Under the pieces are notes generated by a model, which ran no database searches, was not told the origin of the DNA, and saw only the letters and a program-made list of their open reading frames with translations. DNA of 64,000 bases from Thamnaconus septentrionalis (Eukaryota; Chordata; Actinopteri; Tetraodontiformes; Monacanthidae): the NCBI GenBank assembly GCA_009823395.1, contig CM020511.1:14664001-14728000 (forward strand), written 5' to 3'. Positions 12,533 to 24,739 of this stretch are shown here, in pieces. Position numbers and translations under genes: made by a program. How positions within the stretch are numbered: the stretch's first letter is position 1; every line of letters starts with the position of its first letter.

Positions 12533-12680
12533 CAACATCAATTTCCATCCATCCATCTTCTATACCCGCTTATTCCTATTCAGGGTCACGGGGGTCTGCT
12601 GGAGCCTATCCCAGCTGTCTTAGGGCGAAGGCAGGGTACACCCTGGACAAGTCGCCAGTTCATCGCAGCAACATCAATTT
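12533..12680 (-). mobile_element. 5'-truncated SINE/LINE tail with perfect target duplication
   Basis: The insert runs from the (ATCC)n tail at about 12545 to CATCGCAG at 12668 and is the 3' part of the same element as at 20.9 kb, in the same orientation. Over about 110 shared bases I count roughly two differences. It is flanked by a perfect 12 bp direct repeat, CAACATCAATTT, at 12533-12544 and 12669-12680. 5' truncation plus a target-site duplication is the signature of target-primed reverse transcription by a LINE machinery. Its tail unit is GGAT, whereas the 20.9 kb copy has GAAT. Whether it came from a SINE or its partner LINE cannot be decided, because the head is missing. Confidence 0.88.
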
Positions 12681-15600
12681 GACAGTGTTATTATGAAGTG
12701 CAAGGATGAACATGTAGAGATCAGATCTGATGCTGAACATCTGACATGACAAAATGCAATAGTCAGGGCAGGGATATTGAAATTAGCCAATCGTGTTTAG
12801 AACTGAATGAGCCATGCATAAACAGTATTTTCATGAGATCATGAGGTAGTGGCACAATGAATCAGTGCATGTCCTGTCATCCTCTGATGAGAACCAGTCA
12901 GGAAGTGAACATGGGTGTCTCCCAAACAGTTTCCAAAATTCTCCATTTGTGCCGTTCCAGATGCTCATTGTATACACAAATACTGCAAACTGTTGCTTTA
13001 TCTCAGAAGGAGCTTTCACTGAAGTTCAAATCCAATCACAGCAGATTATCTTACAATGAGACCAAGAGATGCAAAAATATTAGTTTCATCTGCCTGCATT
13101 GAGGTGCGGCTTTTAATTCAAAATAAAAGCCGTTTTATGCACATATTGTATCTTTTTTGGTTCTTGATACTAGGTATTTTTATTTGTCTCTACACACTTT
13201 TACCTATTGTATTTATGTTGTGGTCTAGCAGTATTTTTACAATGTACAGTTTTTCTCTTTGGCCACCTTAGGTTGTTTTGAATTTGCTATTTAAAGGAAT
13301 ATGACCTTGACCTGGATCAGATAGTCTGAGGCTGAGAGAAGGCTGAGTCATCCACATACAGCATGACCCCTCTCTAAATTAACTACCACATTAAATTTAG
13401 GTTCGATTGGGGACACGTACTGCGTCACTGTAAACCCTCTGGCTCATTGCTTTGTGAATTTTAACAATAAGCTTTGCTAATTGGAACAGTGCAGTTGCAT
13501 TCAGAGCCATTGCTACAAAATTACTGCATCCCGAGAAATTAAAGTGCCTGCGCAGTGTTTGAATCTGTCATCAAAATGGCCCGTCCAGTGATTTTAACAG
13601 CCGCAAGGACAAACTTTCCAGAAACATCAGACTCTAACACCCCTTCATCACCGGAGACATGGCCACTGTCGTTGTTTATGTGCTTCAAAATCACACCCTA
13701 AACATTTACATGGAGAATTGGGCAGTTATTTGTAACCAAATACACGCTTGGCCTTTCACATGTGCGATCAAGTCTTGTGTGAACGAGGATGAATTATTGT
13801 GTTTAATTACAGTGTTTGCGCCGTGAGCCCTTGCAATGTGAGTTTAGCCGATAATCAAGAGAGTGACAAAAATACAACATTCTCAATTTCACGTGATGAC
13901 AGCCACCCGAGATCCGACAGCAGGAACAGTAGCATCTGTTCTAATTATTGCTTTGCATGGAACTTGTATCTTCACTTCAGGGGAAACCACAACCTGCAGG
14001 GGAAAAAAAAAACTTGAGGACGGTAATTTAACGGCATGAGTGAAAAGTCATAAGTCGCTTCCCAGCACCATCGCCAATGCTGCAACACTTTCCACCAGGA
14101 TTCTGTCTGCGTTTGATGGCAAATACTGTCAAGGCCAGTTAACAGATTATTATTATTTCTCTGTGTTTCCATCTCCCGGTTGCAGGTTTTGTTTCTGTGA
14201 ATTCTGTGGTTGAGACCCCACTGCTCCAGAGATTACAGTAGTGCTTAAAAAGGAGCCTAAGATGCCAGAAAAGAAAATTTCCCAACAGTTCTGCGCAAAA
14301 AAGCAATGCTGGCTTCTATGAATTGAGTGGGAAAGAGCCAGCGCTGCTTTCACTCCAACTGTGGGAGTGACTCAGGCTCAATGGCTGGATCCTCATAATT
14401 CTCGCAAGCAATTTTGGAGCTTGACAAACCCAACCTTAGTGATTAATGTTGAATTAAATGCTTGTCATCTCTTCACAGTTTTTGTGTGTGAAGTTTTTCC
14501 ACGCCGTTGTTGTGTTCTGTAAATACATTCAAACACTGAGTCCAGCCCATGCTTGCCTTTGTCTTCCTCAATGAACATAGAAAAGAACCACAATAATGTG
14601 TCCAAAGTCGAATAGTCAAAGAATTATTATTTCTTTATTTGTTTACATATATAGTATTATTCATACTAGCTCCTGGTCTTTAGGCTAATGCTCAACATAT
14701 TTCCATTTTCCAACATGTGAATTGATACATTAGTTTTTGTGGCTAATAAGGGATACCTCCCTTATTTGCCAGCCCTTGCTTTATTTTCAAGAATGATCAA
14801 TTTTACACAACAAATGTGTCTTTTCTTCCCTCACTCATCCATGACTTCAGCTCTCCTGATTGCCTCAGCTAGAAATCCTTATATAAGTGGCAGCTTTGAA
14901 GCTGATAGACAAAGAGATTTTGAAAGTCCTGGAGCTTTTCTGTTGGCCTGTGGTGTGTGGAGCCAAATAAATGACTGGGCGTCAGTTCAGAATCCCATGA
15001 AATAGCTGTAAAAGCAAGATCAACGTTCATTTGAATGACTAGAAACAATATTTTGGACTAGTGTTTTAATGATGGCAATGAAAATGCATTGGTGGGTTCA
15101 AAAATACGTATTGTGGTCAGAGGCAAGTAATTCCCAAAGGCTCCATTACAAATTGATTCCTGCGGGCCATTCTACATGATGTTTTCCCCATATATGTAAG
15201 AGCCAAGTTTGTAAACCTCACACAGCAGCTCAGATTTCAAGTCTGAAATCTTATAGATCCATCTTAAAAACCTCTCATCTGATCTTGGTTTTGATATGTT
15301 CATATTATGACCAGGCCAGTCAATATCTTTTGAAAGGAAAGAGGACCTGATGGCTGGAACCAGTTGCACTGCAGTATGACCAACTGAAGAAGTCTGTTCA
15401 GCCTGTTTTGGATGTAACACAGAAAAGATTCATCCAATCGCCAGTAACCTTTTTTTTCATTGATTAATTTAATTCATTGTTCTTTTACAAAAACCGTTTC
15501 AGTATAAAGCATTCACCACAGAAGCAACAGTCAATGCCAACAGTCATTGAAGTGATGTCCACTGGTTTGTTCCACCTAATCACAGGGTATCTGCGGCGGT

Positions 15601-15834
15601 TGGAACAGATCACAGAACGCTGCTATGAGACGTGCTGACACATTTGGTGAGTCATGAAATTGCTGATGCTGGGTGGCAAAAGAGAGATGGAGAACGGAGA
15701 CCTCGATGAATGGTGTCATAGTTGCCAAATCAATAAAAACATTTCCAGGAGCAAAAAGGACGTTTCAACATGTAAAGCCACGGCGACTCTTCCTAGAACT
15801 GGTCGTTGTGAGCCAACAGAAACAGTACCATTGC
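12681..15834. other. No gene seen; unique sequence
   Basis: Moderately AT-rich DNA. Frames of 60-90 codons occur on both strands, without recognisable motifs or paired splice sites. A small inverted repeat, AGATTTCA/TGAAATCT, lies around 15232-15251. Nothing else stands out. Confidence 0.5.
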
Positions 15835-15870
15835 GCGTGCGCGCGCACACACTCACACGCACACACACAC
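15835..15870 (+). repeat. Mixed CG/CA dinucleotide tract
   Basis: Alternating purine-pyrimidine stretch: a GCGCGCGC block followed by ACACACTCACACGCACACACAC. Such alternating sequence is prone to Z-form DNA. Confidence 0.8.
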
Positions 15871-18800
15871 CATAGGGAGAGAGAGCACACAACAAATCTG
15901 TCCCATTTGGAGTCAAGTGTTCTATCAGCCGAGGGTCACAGCAGCTCTTCCTGTCGCCCACTGCACCTGATAATCACTTTGAAAGAAAAAAAAAAAGCCG
16001 CCAAGCAGAAACTCTGCTCTATCTTGTTTTGAAAGACTTGAGATAGGAAGCACATTTCCTTTTGGCTGCCTCTTGCTGTCTGAAGAACCGGAATGCTGCA
16101 GGGACTGCTGTAAGTCAAACAGAGCAGTCTTGTGGTGGAGTCTGATTTTTTATTGTTTCCTTTCAAGGCAATTCTGCTTTTTCATCCAGGTATCCCACAA
16201 AGTTTACTACAGCTGTCAGGAAGCGATGTTTCTTTTGGACACGTACATAAAGTGTCCATAAAAAACGTTGCATATCGGTGCAAGGGTTTATTAAATATGT
16301 AGTGAACGATACATGATATATAGTTTATTAGAATATATATTAATAATATACTTGATCATAAACTAGATAGAAGCTGGTATAAAAGATTAAGGGACAAATA
16401 AAATACAATACATTTTAACATCAGGGGTAAAAAGTGTAACCGATTTGTTGAACCATTTAAAGTCGACAACAAACGCAAAAAAAAAAAAAATACTATAATA
16501 TTGGACTTCAAAGCGTTTTTGACTTCGTTACACATGAAGATTCATAGCAGATATGTCATAAAAGATGGTCAAATTTTGCCTTAATTGTCTCATTCCAAAG
16601 TGAGACGGCATTTCCACCATCATATTTGTTTCGGCACATACATCACTTGGCTGGGTCCAGGGTGAGACAAGCTCCAGAATCTCATCTACTTTCAGAGTTG
16701 CCTATGCTGCATCACGTTTGTCAAAACTGCATCAATTACTCATCCTGGTTGCTGAAATCAGGATGTGATGTTTGCTTACACTAGGAAGAGCGAGACTTGA
16801 AGAAAAACAGGTAGTAACTGGATGCCAAAGCCAGTTTAAACACAGTCCACGTCAGGCCGACTGCACATTTGATCTCCTTTCAGGTGGCTGCGGTCATGAC
16901 ATGACGGTCAAGTGTGCGATTCAGCATCTCGCGGGTCCCTTTGGTTTCAAAGACGTGTTATTAAACCCAGAGTGATTCTGCATTCTCCGCATTGGTTTCC
17001 TCCGATGGCGGCAGTGTTGCAACTCTGTGGAATTCTACGAAGCGGTGAATGGAACAAAGGCAACGGCAATCAGAGAGGGATTACAGGAAATTGTCTGGCG
17101 GACGACTCTGTCGCGGCCCGTGCCAAACACGAGCAAATTCACAGCTACTGAGTCAGTCTATTGTGGACACACAGAGGGGGTTTTTGTGCTGGTAAAACTG
17201 CAGTTAGTGCCACAAACACAACAACACTGAGATATGAGAGATAATTTATAGTTTTGATGATCACTTGTTAAAAACCAAACACTGGGGCACTGTAATTTAT
17301 ACAATTTTCATATTCCCTTTGTACACTGTGTTATTGTACTTCTCTCTTTTGATCACAATCAACAGATTTCAGTAGCAGCCATCTCTGAATGTGCCAACCA
17401 TTTCCATTCAATCCATCTTTGTTGATCAGTTTGTTCAATTTCTGAGAACCAAATGTCTGTCTACCAAGAAGGCATCTGCACCAACAGGCCACCCACACGA
17501 AATTATACGATACGTTAATGCGAACCTCTGACATGAACCAGGTGAAACGGGGAAAATGTGTCTTAGCCATGAGCAGACATTCCTCATCCTACACCCGTAA
17601 TGACTGCAGCCTGAATCCCCGAGATCCCTCCGCTAGCTTTTATGGTTGCAATTTCCAACGTGATTACTTCCCCTTCGCTAAAAAAAAAAAATGAAATTGT
17701 TTTCATGCACACCGGCATTGGCATGCCTTTTCAAAGGAGAGAGCTTGCAGGTTGGAGGAGGGAACCTGGTATGTGGGCGTGTGGGGGGCTTTTGGGTCGT
17801 GCGTGTGTTCATGCCTGTGTGCGTGGGGGCGACACCTGGTTCTCAGATACGACAATCTGAGCTGCCTCTGCCTCCAGGCCCTCGTGGTTCAGCCAGGGTC
17901 AAGTGTCTCTCAAGGTAGCATTCAAAGTCTTTATCGTTTGCTGCGTGCGTTCGAATTTCTTCGACCATATTTGGCAAAATAGTGTAAAAAAAAAAATCCT
18001 TATGGCTGACGTTGATCTGAAATGACACTAATGCCACTGATTTATCAAGATCCTCATCTGACTGTTACAAATGCTGTTTCTTTAAAAGACGTCGTAAATC
18101 AAGATTTGGACTATACAGCCATCGAAAGACACAAATATAAACAAGCAGACATCTTGGAGGGATTGCCAAGAGAGCTAAACTTGATCTCAACCCCTTCAGG
18201 TTCTCAGTAGGTGCCAGGATTCTCAAACACATATCACGCTTATCAAAATAAGCCGTCACATTCTGTCCAAACTGTCTTTCTAACTTTTAGTTTTTGTTGG
18301 AAATCTGTTTGTGCTTAGCAATGACACATACGATTTTGACGTTTCTTTTAAAGGTATTATCCCTTAAAATTACTTTTGGTTCCTTTATCTCCTTTTTTTC
18401 TCATTGCCATCACAGCCGGGTTGTAAATGCAAACTCTAAACCACATCACTACTTTCATTCTTGCAGTTTTTATCATTTTTATTTTTCAATAAAGGCAGAA
18501 TACAGCACTGTATTCCTGAAAACCCTGTGTTGTGTAATTGTATGGTTAGGCGCATACAGTAGCTTATAAATCAAGAAATTACAGAGGCACAAACGTGTTG
18601 CAGTAGGAGAAAAAATGTCAGTGGTTTTGGAGACTGGCACAGCAATCCTTGGCTCTTCTTCCCTGGGAGTTTCAGCGAGACTCTGCTTCCACTATCTGCT
18701 GATGGTTGCAAAAAAAAAGAAAAAGAAAAAAAAACATCTCCACACTTCATATTTTAGTGTTACATAATGGTGAAACAACATGGACATAAATGGAGAACAG

Positions 18801-20287
18801 ACGGCAAGAGAGCAGCTGTGACTGCCGGCCATGATTGCATTTGACAACATTTTCATCAGCTGAATTTCAAACGGTGACAATCAACCCGGGCCCCAAGTTC
18901 CATGCCATGAAGGAGTCCCGCACATCATAGACAAGGTTGATTCATTGTTTTCATCCGTTACTTTGGCCAGAAACATTGGAAGCCAATGCACAATGTTCAT
19001 CACTGGATTCAGGAGTTAGTTTTAGGATTAGCATCGCATTCTTTTCATGTTTATCCTAAACCTGCAGGGCATTACACGTTTTCTTCTTTCCTCAACCGAG
19101 AGCAATTGCACTTCCAATTCGAGCTGCTGTTATCATGTACCTACTGTGCTACAAGTATAGTATTACCTCAATGCAGTTACTTCTCCACAAAAGCCAGCAA
19201 GTTCAGGAAAGTTGGCTCCATCCTTTGAGGGGTCCCCTGGTGTAGATGACTGTCAGAAGCGTGCAGCACAATGCAGGATGGTTTTTGGAGCTTAGCTGTT
19301 AAGCTTTAGTCTCTCAACTGTCATCAATTTTGTCACTGGACTTGAAGAAAGACAATAAATTAACTGTTTTCTAAAAAAAATGTCAATGTATTCAGTTAGT
19401 CCGCTGCAGGCACTGCGGTTTACAAAGGACGCATCTAGAACATTTTACAACCATCTCACAGCGTACGAAGGACGCTGTTGAGATGCAAATACATCTGGGT
19501 GGAGTGTTTTTTTTCTTCTTTTCTTTTACTGTTACTGCTAAGTGGAGCTTTGGCCCTGTTTTCAAAAAGTGAATGTCAACACTGGTTTCAGCCCAGGCTG
19601 GACAGCTGGAGAGAACAAAGATCTCCTCACAGAGTGCGCACAATTAAAGGGCTGGACTGTGGCGAAAGAGAAGAGGGAGGGAAGAAGGGGGTTAAAAAGA
19701 AAAAAGGGGGTCGGGGGGGTTGCGACAAAACTGAGATAATGTTGATCGGTGTGAAAAAAGACAGATGAGATGGAGAGAGAGGAAGGACAAGAACCAGATA
19801 AAGACTGAGAGGAGTGAGAGGGGCGGGCGGGGCTCCTTGGACCAAAAGTGAGATTAGAGTTGGAGCGGTTCCTGAAGTAATTTTAGGGGGATTTCCCCTC
19901 TGGGCCACGTTGCTCGATCGTGGGGGCTTTAAACTTTAAAGGCCAGTCAGAAGAGGAGGGGGGAGAGACGACGGCGATGAAACCAACGCTGATCGTGTAA
20001 GACGGGGACGATGTTTGGATAGCTAGGGAGGCGAGCGTGATGAGCAGCTCATCACCGTCAGGGGACAGAGAGGCTCTCAATCACAACGACGTGCATGTGG
20101 AGATAATATGGAGAGCAATGACGAGGATCACCCATCAAAGAGCAAATCAGGCAAAGGTCGATCCCAGAGTAAATAATCCCATGACCCCCCGCTAGCCTCA
20201 GATACCAGGACTTAGATGGGCAGACCCCCCTGTTGTTTGCTTGGCCCACACCAGTGTGGATTCCGTCTTTTTCTGCTTAAACCTCAG
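15871..20287. other. No confident gene; low-complexity and unique DNA
   Basis: At 16061-16110 a pyrimidine-rich stretch, a CTGAAG acceptor-like site and a GTAAGT donor flank a possible 24 bp microexon, too short to support. A-runs lie at about 16478-16491, 17680-17691, 17985-17996 and 18709-18734. A G-rich plus-strand stretch spans about 19665-19830. AT-rich DNA around 16270-16400 has no open frame. No repeat family was recognised. Confidence 0.45.
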
Positions 20288-20333
20288 ATTAGATGGGCGC
20301 CAGCCATGTGGACGCTGCTGGTGTCCGTCCCAG
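20288..20333 (+). CDS. Weak exon-like segment
   Basis: A pyrimidine-rich acceptor (CTGCTTAAACCTCAG) and a good donor (CCCAG followed by GTACCG) bracket 46 bases. In one frame they read LDGRQPCGRCWCPSQ and end in phase 0, which would join the exon-like segment at 23287 in frame. Another frame is also open, so the reading is not fixed. This is the weakest member of the plus-strand chain and may be chance. Confidence 0.18.
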
Positions 20334-20771
20334 GTACCGCCAGACCCAATTTCCCATGTGTTGTCCCTGTGCAATTTGTCGCAGCTGCAGGTATGACGCA
20401 TCACGCGGCTTCCATCACGGGTTGTCAGCCCTTGCCCTCAGCCACAACCTCAGTTCTTCATCAAGAGGCAGATGAACATCAACAGTTAATTGTCCCTACG
20501 GCGGAACAGTTCCTGTCCACCAGGCGCACATAGCAACTTGCCTCGGTGCCAACAATGGTTGTGTTGTTTCCAACGTTTTTGAAGTGTGAAATTGATCCCA
20601 GATGCTCAATAACGCAGTGGGAACAAGTCGATTGAGCGTGTGTGTCTGTGAGAGCGAGAAAGAGTGTGTGAGAGAGACAGAGGGACATGTCTTGCCCAGG
20701 GATTATTCGTGCCATACAAGAATGACGCAACATCAGTCAGTCATGTCGTTGATGCCTTCTCATTGTTAGTA

Positions 20772-20790
20772 AATATATATATATATACAT
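20772..20790. repeat. (AT)n tract
   Basis: Short alternating AT run. Confidence 0.8.
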
Positions 20791-20901
20791 ATTGAAGATG
20801 TTCTCAGTGATGCAAGAGAGTGTAAAGTCTGCGTATTTCTTACAACCAGAATGTTCTCGTTCATCTCCTTTGACATACATTTTGAGTAATCAAGTTTCAT
20901 A

Positions 20902-21299
20902 TATGAATATCATTCATTCATTCATCTTCTATGCCCGCTTATTCCAATTCAGGGTCACGGGGGTCTGCTGGAGCCTATCCCAGCTGTCTTAGGGCGAAGG
21001 CAGGGTACACCCTGGACAAGTCGCCAGTTCATCGCAGGGCCACATAGAAACAAACAATCATTCACACTCACATGCACACCTACGGACAATTTAGAATATT
21101 CAATTGACCTCACATTCATGTTTTTGGACTGTGGGAGGAAGCCGGAGAACCCGGAGAGAACCCACGCAGACACGGGGAGAACATGCAAACTCCACACAGA
21201 AAGGTCACAGGCCCGGGCCCCGGAATCGAACCCACGACCTTCTTGCTGTGAGGCGGCAGCGCTAATCACTGCGCCACCGTGTCGCCCTATGAATTTCAT
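20902..21299 (-). mobile_element. Near-intact tRNA-derived SINE with target duplication
   Basis: Read on the minus strand, the element begins near 21287 with a tRNA-like head: box A-like GGTGGCGCAGTGATTAGCG near 21260-21278 and box B-like GGTTCGATTCC at 21232-21222, the internal promoter for RNA polymerase III. The body contains the GTGGGAGGAAGCCGGAG block typical of a widespread teleost SINE. The 3' part (GGCGACTTGTCCAGGGTGTA and onward) resembles the 3' tail of fish LINE2-type elements and ends in (GAAT)n. The flanks TATGAATATCAT (20902-20913) and TATGAATTTCAT (21288-21299) are a 12 bp target duplication with one mismatch. The body is about 374 bases. It has no coding capacity and depends on a LINE reverse transcriptase supplied elsewhere. 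Confidence 0.9.
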
Positions 21300-21450
21300 A
21301 TTTGAGAAAATTAGCTAGTTAATATCAATAAAATAATAATACATTGAATTTAGATAGCACTTTTCAAAACACAGAGGACACAAAGTCATTTAGTTGTTTT
21401 GTCAAGTTGTGTCACTCCATATAAAATGCATCCCTATGGTACCTACTCAC

Positions 21451-21477
21451 GCCATCAATGGCTCCACCATTGATGGC
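21451..21477. repeat. Perfect 11 bp hairpin with 5 nt loop
   Basis: GCCATCAATGG at 21451-21461, loop CTCCA, then CCATTGATGGC at 21467-21477. It lies about 150 bases beyond the SINE. No element boundary was recognised around it. Confidence 0.85.
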
Positions 21478-23286
21478 GCCAAAACAGGGGCAGAGGGTCA
21501 TTCAAACATCTTGTTTGCTCCTTTGCTAATCACCAAACGGTTGCATCTATGTGTGTGTGTCGTGTTATCCACCCTTGTGTGTAGTCTATATTTAGATGGC
21601 AGCATGGTTCTCCTCACTGAAACACCTACAAACATGCCCACACACACAAACACAGATCTAATCCAACTTCCTCTCCTGGGGTTCACCACAACATCTGGAG
21701 TGCCTTCTTTCGGGCAGGGGTGCTTACACCCAGTAGAGTGGTGATAGTATTGATTTCTTTCTTTTTTTTATGCAAAATGGGCCTTTTGTTGTTTATCTGT
21801 GTCCAGCTGTGCCACGATCTAACGAGTGAAGGAAGACAGGAGGCAGCCACTGGCTTGTACTTCAATTGGTGTCAGAACAAAGCAATTGTTATTACAACAA
21901 TTGTCAGATGCTCTTTTATAGCTGTTATTGTCAAATATTTTTCAATTACTTTTAAGGTTGTTTTTGAGGGTGCTTATGAAAAAATTGTGTGTGTGCGGGA
22001 ATCGGTTTCATGTTGCAGAGCTTTTTTTACATTGTGCAACTCCCAACCTCTTAAAGTTGTTGCGCCGTATAAAACAAGCAAAAGTGAAACTCACTTCAGC
22101 AACTGTTAGTTCTTGAACTGCAAATTATACGAAGAGATGTTTGTGATGCATCATACTAGAAATCAAGGTTGCCTGAGGAAATGACGATCCAGTACCGCCA
22201 ATAAATATTGACGTTTCTCCTGATGAAGTTTTTGTTTCACAAATCTCTGATAAAACACGTGACAGTTTTAAAACTCTAGATGTCCTGATAGTCAGTTGAG
22301 GGAATTAACAAAAGAAACAAGACTATTAGCACGATATAGGGGGGTAAAAAGAACCTGACAAACAACCGTGCATGATAGCGTGACTTTAGCACAGGGATTG
22401 AGACTGTCTTCAGTTTCACTCTTGCCGTGGCTCGGTTCCATCCGATTCGCGGGCCAACCAAAGCTGACTAACCATCGTCGTGGAAACATGCTGACAAATA
22501 GTCCAGCGGAGCAGCAACTGCGATTATGCCAAAAAGAGAAACAATTAGGTTGGACTTTGTCAGGTTAACTTGAGGAGCCTAGTCACACAATAAACGTTTT
22601 GGGGTTTGAGGGAGAAAAAAAAATAAAGTCCCCTCAGTAATCCCCAGAAATTTTAAACAGTCAGCGAGTTCTACGTCCACGTCCAACTGCGGCACAAATT
22701 TTAATAAAAACACAAAGAATGAGGCCAAGTGAATTTATGTTTTTGTAACAGAGGCTCAGTATTATGCAGTGTGGTGCAATGAATCTGGGTTGGTTTTACT
22801 GGATATGCACATCGCGTTGTATTCCATGTTTCTGATTCATATTCCCCATAGCAAACAAAAGCTCTCGTTGCAACGTTGAGCTCTGATGCCAAAGACACCA
22901 ACATTGGGCAACAGACTGATTGGGCATGTGGCTGAGGTCCAGTCCGCTGAGGGAAACCTCACTAAATGCGTTAAACGAGATACGTTCATTTGACAAAGAG
23001 TGGAGTCACACCGCAGGAGAGCAACAACTGTCGGCAAAAAGAGTTTCTTTTCTCCAAGTGTCAGATATGGCTCGAAGGGCACAGAGCGTGTCCTTCCATC
23101 CGAAAAATAAGTGAATAAATAACATCAACCCTCGGAGTCACACAGATTTATTGGCGACCGCTCCCTTCTGTCCCTGTGTGACGCCATGGGTGCCTCGGTG
23201 CTCGTCAGCCCGACATGATATATCGTGGGAATCGGTTTGATTGTGTGATGTTTGGCTAATGAGCGTCAAGTTTAATTTGTTTTCAG
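21478..23286. other. No gene seen; unique sequence
   Basis: Frames at 21720-22109 (129 codons, plus) and smaller ones on both strands lack motifs. The sequence directly before 23287 ends in a good acceptor (TTTAATTTGTTTTCAG). Confidence 0.45.
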
Positions 23287-23381
23287 GGTGGCGGAGGGGT
23301 CAGCATGTTAGATTTGATTAATATGGGAATAAACAGCAATCTGCCAATGTCCGCCTACAAGGAGTCAGGAGCTTATTTGCG
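23287..23381 (+). CDS. Candidate internal coding exon, unknown protein
   Basis: A strong acceptor (TTTAATTTGTTTTCAG) and an acceptable donor (TTTGCG followed by GTATGC) enclose 95 bases. They are open in a frame starting at phase 0 that reads GGGGVSMLDLINMGINSNLP and then a further 11 residues. It ends with two bases (CG) that can be completed by the first base of the exon-like segment at 29515, giving an arginine codon. The peptide looks like ordinary protein, but I cannot match it to a family. The intron to the next segment would be about 6.1 kb, plausible for a large vertebrate gene. Chance is a real alternative. Confidence 0.33.
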
Positions 23382-24495
23382 GTATGCTTTCAAGTAATGC
23401 TTGTTCCAGTCGTGTATTAGTGTCCTGATTTTTCCATTATTATTATGTCTGTAAAAGAGAAAGAGGATATTTGTTTGCTTTCATCAAATCTCCAACTTTA
23501 TGTCTTACTAATGGAGGCGAGCCAACTGTCTCCTTCAGTGGTCCTTGTTTTCTTCCATGCACACACCTCCACTACTCCACCACATTTAACTAGTGCACTG
23601 CCTGTAGTGAGCACATAAACACAAGTGTTCAACACAGCTAGATGCTAATTTTGAATGTGCTCTACCACAGGAACTGCCCATTTGTCCAACCTCCCATTAG
23701 TCAGACAAATTTCCCATTGCTCCGACCTCCCATTAGGGTTAGGGTTACTGTTACCGTTATGGTTAGGGTTAGGGGAGGTCGGACCAATTGGTAATTTGCG
23801 GACTAATAGTAGGTCGGACCAATGCTATGTTCCCCTCTACCACGGAGTACATGTACACTACAACAAAAGTGATTCAAAACACAACTTTCCAACAAAGCTC
23901 ACACAAAGTTGAGACGGTGAAGTGCAATTTTGGCTACTTAGCTACACACACTGACTGCAGAAGAGTCAAGCCACTAGTGTAGGCCATAAAACGTCTTGTT
24001 ATCTGTGCACTGAGAGGACCAACTCATAACACGCTGGATTAATGTGAGCTGGGCAACAGTTTGAGAAAGACTGTCAAACTTCAGTAGGTCACCTCTGAAC
24101 CAGCGTCACCTTTAGTTCTGCTTGATGCATCAAAATGAACTAAATACTTCTGCTTAAATTATTTTTGAGCCTGTTGAGACCGTATCATTCCGGCTGATCA
24201 GATTTTCCTTCACTACAGAATACAAAATGCAAACAGCAAATCTTCTGAAAATCATACCTCACAATGTCTTTTGCAGACCAAGATTTGGGTCATAGAGACA
24301 TTATGACCTAGTGGTATTGTTAGTGGAATTTTTTTTTGCTGCAGATTTTTCAGAACAGTGAGTAACTGCTTGTCAGAACAGTTTAACAGCTGGTCCGAAG
24401 AGGTAGAACTTCAGAGTGATGCTCTGTCAAGTCTTGCTTCCTTAAAATTGTTTCAAATACATTTCATGATCCCTTGAACACGTTTCAGCAGTATG
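23382..24495. other. No gene seen apart from the palindrome
   Basis: Apart from the inverted repeat at 23679-23823 this is AT-rich unique DNA without supported exons. Confidence 0.45.
23679..23823. repeat. Imperfect palindrome with telomere-like core
   Basis: The left arm (about 23679-23728) and right arm (about 23776-23823) are near reverse complements of about 50 bases. Compare CATTGCTCCGACCT with the reverse complement of AGGTCGGACCAATG. Each arm is itself a near-direct repeat of a GTCCGACCTCCCATTAG-like unit. The central spacer contains TTAGGGTTAGGG at 23733-23744 and GGTTAGGGTTAGGGG at 23761-23775, separated by a degenerate middle. It may be a MITE-like foldback element or an interstitial telomere-like block with inverted flanks. 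No coding capacity. Confidence 0.7.
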
Positions 24496-24565
24496 TCACA
24501 ATTCATCATCAGAAATTCTTGGCTCACAAGGCTCCATAGTTTTCGGTGTGTTTGCCATGGCATTG
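24496..24565 (-). CDS. Candidate C-terminal exon, unknown protein
   Basis: On the minus strand a strong acceptor (CTTTTCTTTTGTCTTAG) opens a frame that starts with two bases of a split codon, reads NAMANTPKTMEPCEPRISDD and two more residues, and ends in TGA at 24498-24496. The required phase is supplied by the donor of the exon-like segment at 24740-24831; the intron would be 174 bp, normal for teleosts. Other frames are also open across part of it. No family was recognised. It lies inside the span of the plus-strand candidate chain, which lowers confidence in one or both. Confidence 0.27.
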
Positions 24566-24739
24566 GCTAAGACAAAAGAAAAGAAGTGAGTGAGTGAAGC
24601 AGTGAAATGGAGAGATGTGTTTATGAGTGAATGTGCATGTTTTGTTTTTTGGTATGCTTTTTTTTTTCCAGAGGTATGCCAAATGAGGGAATTGTTGTAC
24701 CTGGTCCAGCTTATAAAGGATCCTTAGGATCATCATTAC

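Noticed and set aside
21222..21278. tRNA gene
   Set aside because: Box A- and box B-like motifs belong to the SINE head; the sequence continues into the SINE body and does not fold as a complete tRNA by eye.
20955..21318. 114- and 66-codon frames
   Set aside because: They are translations of the SINE at 20902-21299.
23733..23775. True telomere
   Set aside because: Only a few TTAGGG-like units with degenerate bases, embedded in unique DNA on both sides.
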